Assembly: GCA_039096225.1 (NCBI GenBank)
Contig: JBBPEB010000009.1
Coordinates: forward strand, 833,001 to 897,000
Direction of reading: 5' to 3'
DNA length: 64,000 bases
Source of the DNA: Blastocystis sp. Blastoise
Lineage: Eukaryota > Sar > Bigyra > Opalinata > Blastocystidae
This document shows, one piece after another, positions 62,398 through 64,000 of the stretch (its first letter is position 1; every line of letters starts with the position of its first letter). The notes under the pieces were generated by a model. It saw only the letters and a list, made by a program, of their open reading frames with translations. It did not search any database and was not told where the DNA came from. Made by a program: the position numbers and the translations under genes.

Positions 62398-64000
62398 TTA
62401 ATAAAATTTAAATTGAATTCCATGAAAATGTTTTTTAGGGACTTTGACTTTAAAGAATGCATTACTTTTATGTTTTTTCAATAAACCATGACCACGATGA
62501 ATAGGTTCTAAAGGAGGCATAGTAGAAAGACTACGTAATGCATAAGTATCTGAATTATTCATAACTATAGGTGTAGAGTTTTCATCTTGGGTATTCTGTT
62601 GCATAAGAGATGCTTGAGTATTCGTTAATTCTGAATCTGTTGTATTATTATGTAAATGATCAGGTAATAATTGTTTATTACGTATAAAACGATTATAACG
62701 ATCTCTAGAATTCTCTGGAACTTCTTCAGATTCTAATGAACATCCTACAGGTAATTCATTTTCTAAATCGTTTTTATCAGGATACTTATGCTTTAATAGA
62801 TCTTTATAATATCTTAATGTAATCATTATAGTATCATTATCTGATGAATATTGTTCTAATGTAGATAATATCGATTCTGATTTCATATTGAAATTCTCTT
62901 TACCAAATACATCTTCATAGTCTTCATCATATTGTTCTATACGATCATTAAATCGTTTACATAAAAATAATAATTTATTCAATTGATTAATTTCTCTTGT
63001 ATAAGTAATATTATTCATATCAATATGAAATATTCTTGTTTTATTATCTAAATCTTGTAATTTAGTTGAATGAGAAGATAAATAAGGAGATATATAATTT
63101 TCCATATGTGTTGATTGACTATGTAACATCTTCATAATAGAATTTTCAAAGAGTTCTACACCTTTAGATTCATGTTCTGAATCATTATGTTGGAATTGTG
63201 CTTCTCTTGATAATCTATAATAATATTGAGCAAATAAATGTCTTATAATATCACAACCATTAATTAAAGAATTATTCTGTTGTGTTTTATAAATCCAGCC
63301 TAAATGGGGTTTTATATATTCATCACCAAATTTCAAATCACGTACTTTACCACCATTCTCAGTAACAAATAAATAATGTCTTGGAAATAAACGTAAGGAT
63401 CTAGCTAAGACATTTAAATATTCTTCTGATAAATACTGATAAGTAGGATATTCATTCTTACCAATTTCAAATCGATTCTTTGTATCATTCACATGAATAG
63501 TCAAAGTATTTAAATCAATATAATTGGTTGTTCTTCTTAAGGATAAAGGAATTTGTTGGCCACGAGTATAGATTACACAATCATTATAATCATTACGAGC
63601 ACATAATGTATCATAAGTTAAAACTAATAAATAACTATTCACATAATATAAATCATTAGGATTCTCTAAATAATTCTTTTTGGTGATATTAATGATTTCT
63701 CCCCAATCAGCTTCACAATTAATAATTTTCTGAGTGATTTCATAATGTCTTGAATAAGTAGCATCAATTTGTAAAGAACCCCATAAATGTTCCCATTTCT
63801 TTATATTTTGTGGAGTAAATGCTTTATAATTAATGATATCTTCATCATCTGTACAAATAGATATATTCTTCATTATATAAGTAATCATTTGCATATAATT
63901 AGCTACAGTAGTATTGGATAATCCACCTTGTTGTCCAGGAGCTTCTGTTTGTGTATGTTGCATAACATTTTGAAATTGAAATGGATCTGTTAACACTTCT
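62398..64000 (-). CDS. tyrosine recombinase 2 (5' end outside the window)
   Basis: The frame is open to the right edge, so the start lies beyond 64000; at least 532 residues, stop TAA 62398. Catalytic order fits a tyrosine recombinase: LCARNDYNDCVI (first Arg), HVNDTKNRFEIGKNEYPTYQ (beta-hairpin Lys), GCDIIRHLFAQYYYRLS (Arg and His), and HSQSTHMENYISPYL (His and nucleophile Tyr). A long C-terminal tail (about 160 residues) has a possible coiled coil and ends in basic residues (HGLLKKHKSNAFFKVKVPKK). It differs strongly from recombinase 1, so this is a second, unrelated-looking enzyme of the same fold. It could integrate the element or resolve replication products. Confidence 0.78.
   Translation of the reverse strand, partial: EVLTDPFQFQNVMQHTQTEAPGQQGGLSNTTVANYMQMITYIMKNISICTDDEDIINYKAFTPQNIKKWEHLWGSLQIDATYSRHYEITQKIINCEADWGEIINITKKNYLENPNDLYYVNSYLLVLTYDTLCARNDYNDCVIYTRGQQIPLSLRRTTNYIDLNTLTIHVNDTKNRFEIGKNEYPTYQYLSEEYLNVLARSLRLFPRHYLFVTENGGKVRDLKFGDEYIKPHLGWIYKTQQNNSLINGCDIIRHLFAQYYYRLSREAQFQHNDSEHESKGVELFENSIMKMLHSQSTHMENYISPYLSSHSTKLQDLDNKTRIFHIDMNNITYTREINQLNKLLFLCKRFNDRIEQYDEDYEDVFGKENFNMKSESILSTLEQYSSDNDTIMITLRYYKDLLKHKYPDKNDLENELPVGCSLESEEVPENSRDRYNRFIRNKQLLPDHLHNNTTDSELTNTQASLMQQNTQDENSTPIVMNNSDTYALRSLSTMPPLEPIHRGHGLLKKHKSNAFFKVKVPKKHFHGIQFKFY

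Overview
The window is AT-rich eukaryotic nuclear DNA from a protist. Almost every host gene is cut by short AT-rich GT...AG introns, typically opening gtatat/gtatgt and closing atatag. Two proteins carry long asparagine runs coded by AAT triplets, and TAA, TAG and TGA are all used as ordinary stops. Gene content (AP-4 mu, Rab5, APC3/CDC27, alpha-actinin, BTB-TLDc, DHHC acyltransferase, CDF zinc transporter) is broadly eukaryotic. The poly-N habit and BTB-TLDc proteins recall amoeboid or anaerobic protists (Amoebozoa, Heterolobosea, Anaeramoeba-like groups), but the lineage cannot be fixed from this sequence alone.

Region 1 (1-43.1 kb) is a compact host gene block. In order it holds: a 1831-residue protein with vWA-like and ThuA/amidotransferase-like regions; a membrane protein with a bacterial-type DUF5808 tail; CDC27; a mitochondrial-type carrier; Rab5; two small proteins; alpha-actinin; tRNA-Gly(GCC); a DHHC palmitoyltransferase; a small Cys-rich protein; a MATE exporter; a REX-type 3'-5' exonuclease; a BTB-TLDc protein; a ureide-permease-like transporter; AP-4 mu; and a ZnT/ZRC1-like transporter. 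Many introns hold AAT/ATT or AT microsatellites.

Region 2 (43.1-48.5 kb) is a gene desert made largely of diverged tandem repeats (units near 247 and 180 bp). It ends in a GC-rich nested hairpin at 48.51-48.63 kb.

Region 3 (48.5-64 kb, running off the right edge) is an endogenous virus-like element with intronless genes of the Polinton / Polinton-like-virus / adenovirus-like type: two tyrosine recombinases, an Ulp1/adenain-like maturation protease, a Gly-Gly-rich structural precursor, an AEP primase-SF3 helicase, a probable ssDNA-binding protein and several small proteins. No major capsid protein or packaging ATPase is seen; they may lie outside the window.

The main discoveries are in region 3. 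(a) Most gene starts have tandem 10-bp TTCnnGAA arrays 75-215 bp upstream that match perfect eukaryotic heat-shock elements, so host HSF may control the element. (b) The structural precursor and the protease overlap in the -1 frame at a canonical A AAA AAC slippery heptamer, 7 nt before a possible 9-bp stem. The protease frame has no ATG there, so a gag-pro-like frameshift fusion is likely. (c) The probable ssDNA-binding gene is split into 5' and 3' halves by about 3.1 kb of satellite, 7-bp repeat and GC-rich hairpins. The same satellite family forms the desert on the left in inverted orientation. (d) The primase-helicase frame breaks at G GGG GGA, which is either a second -1 site or a homopolymer indel.
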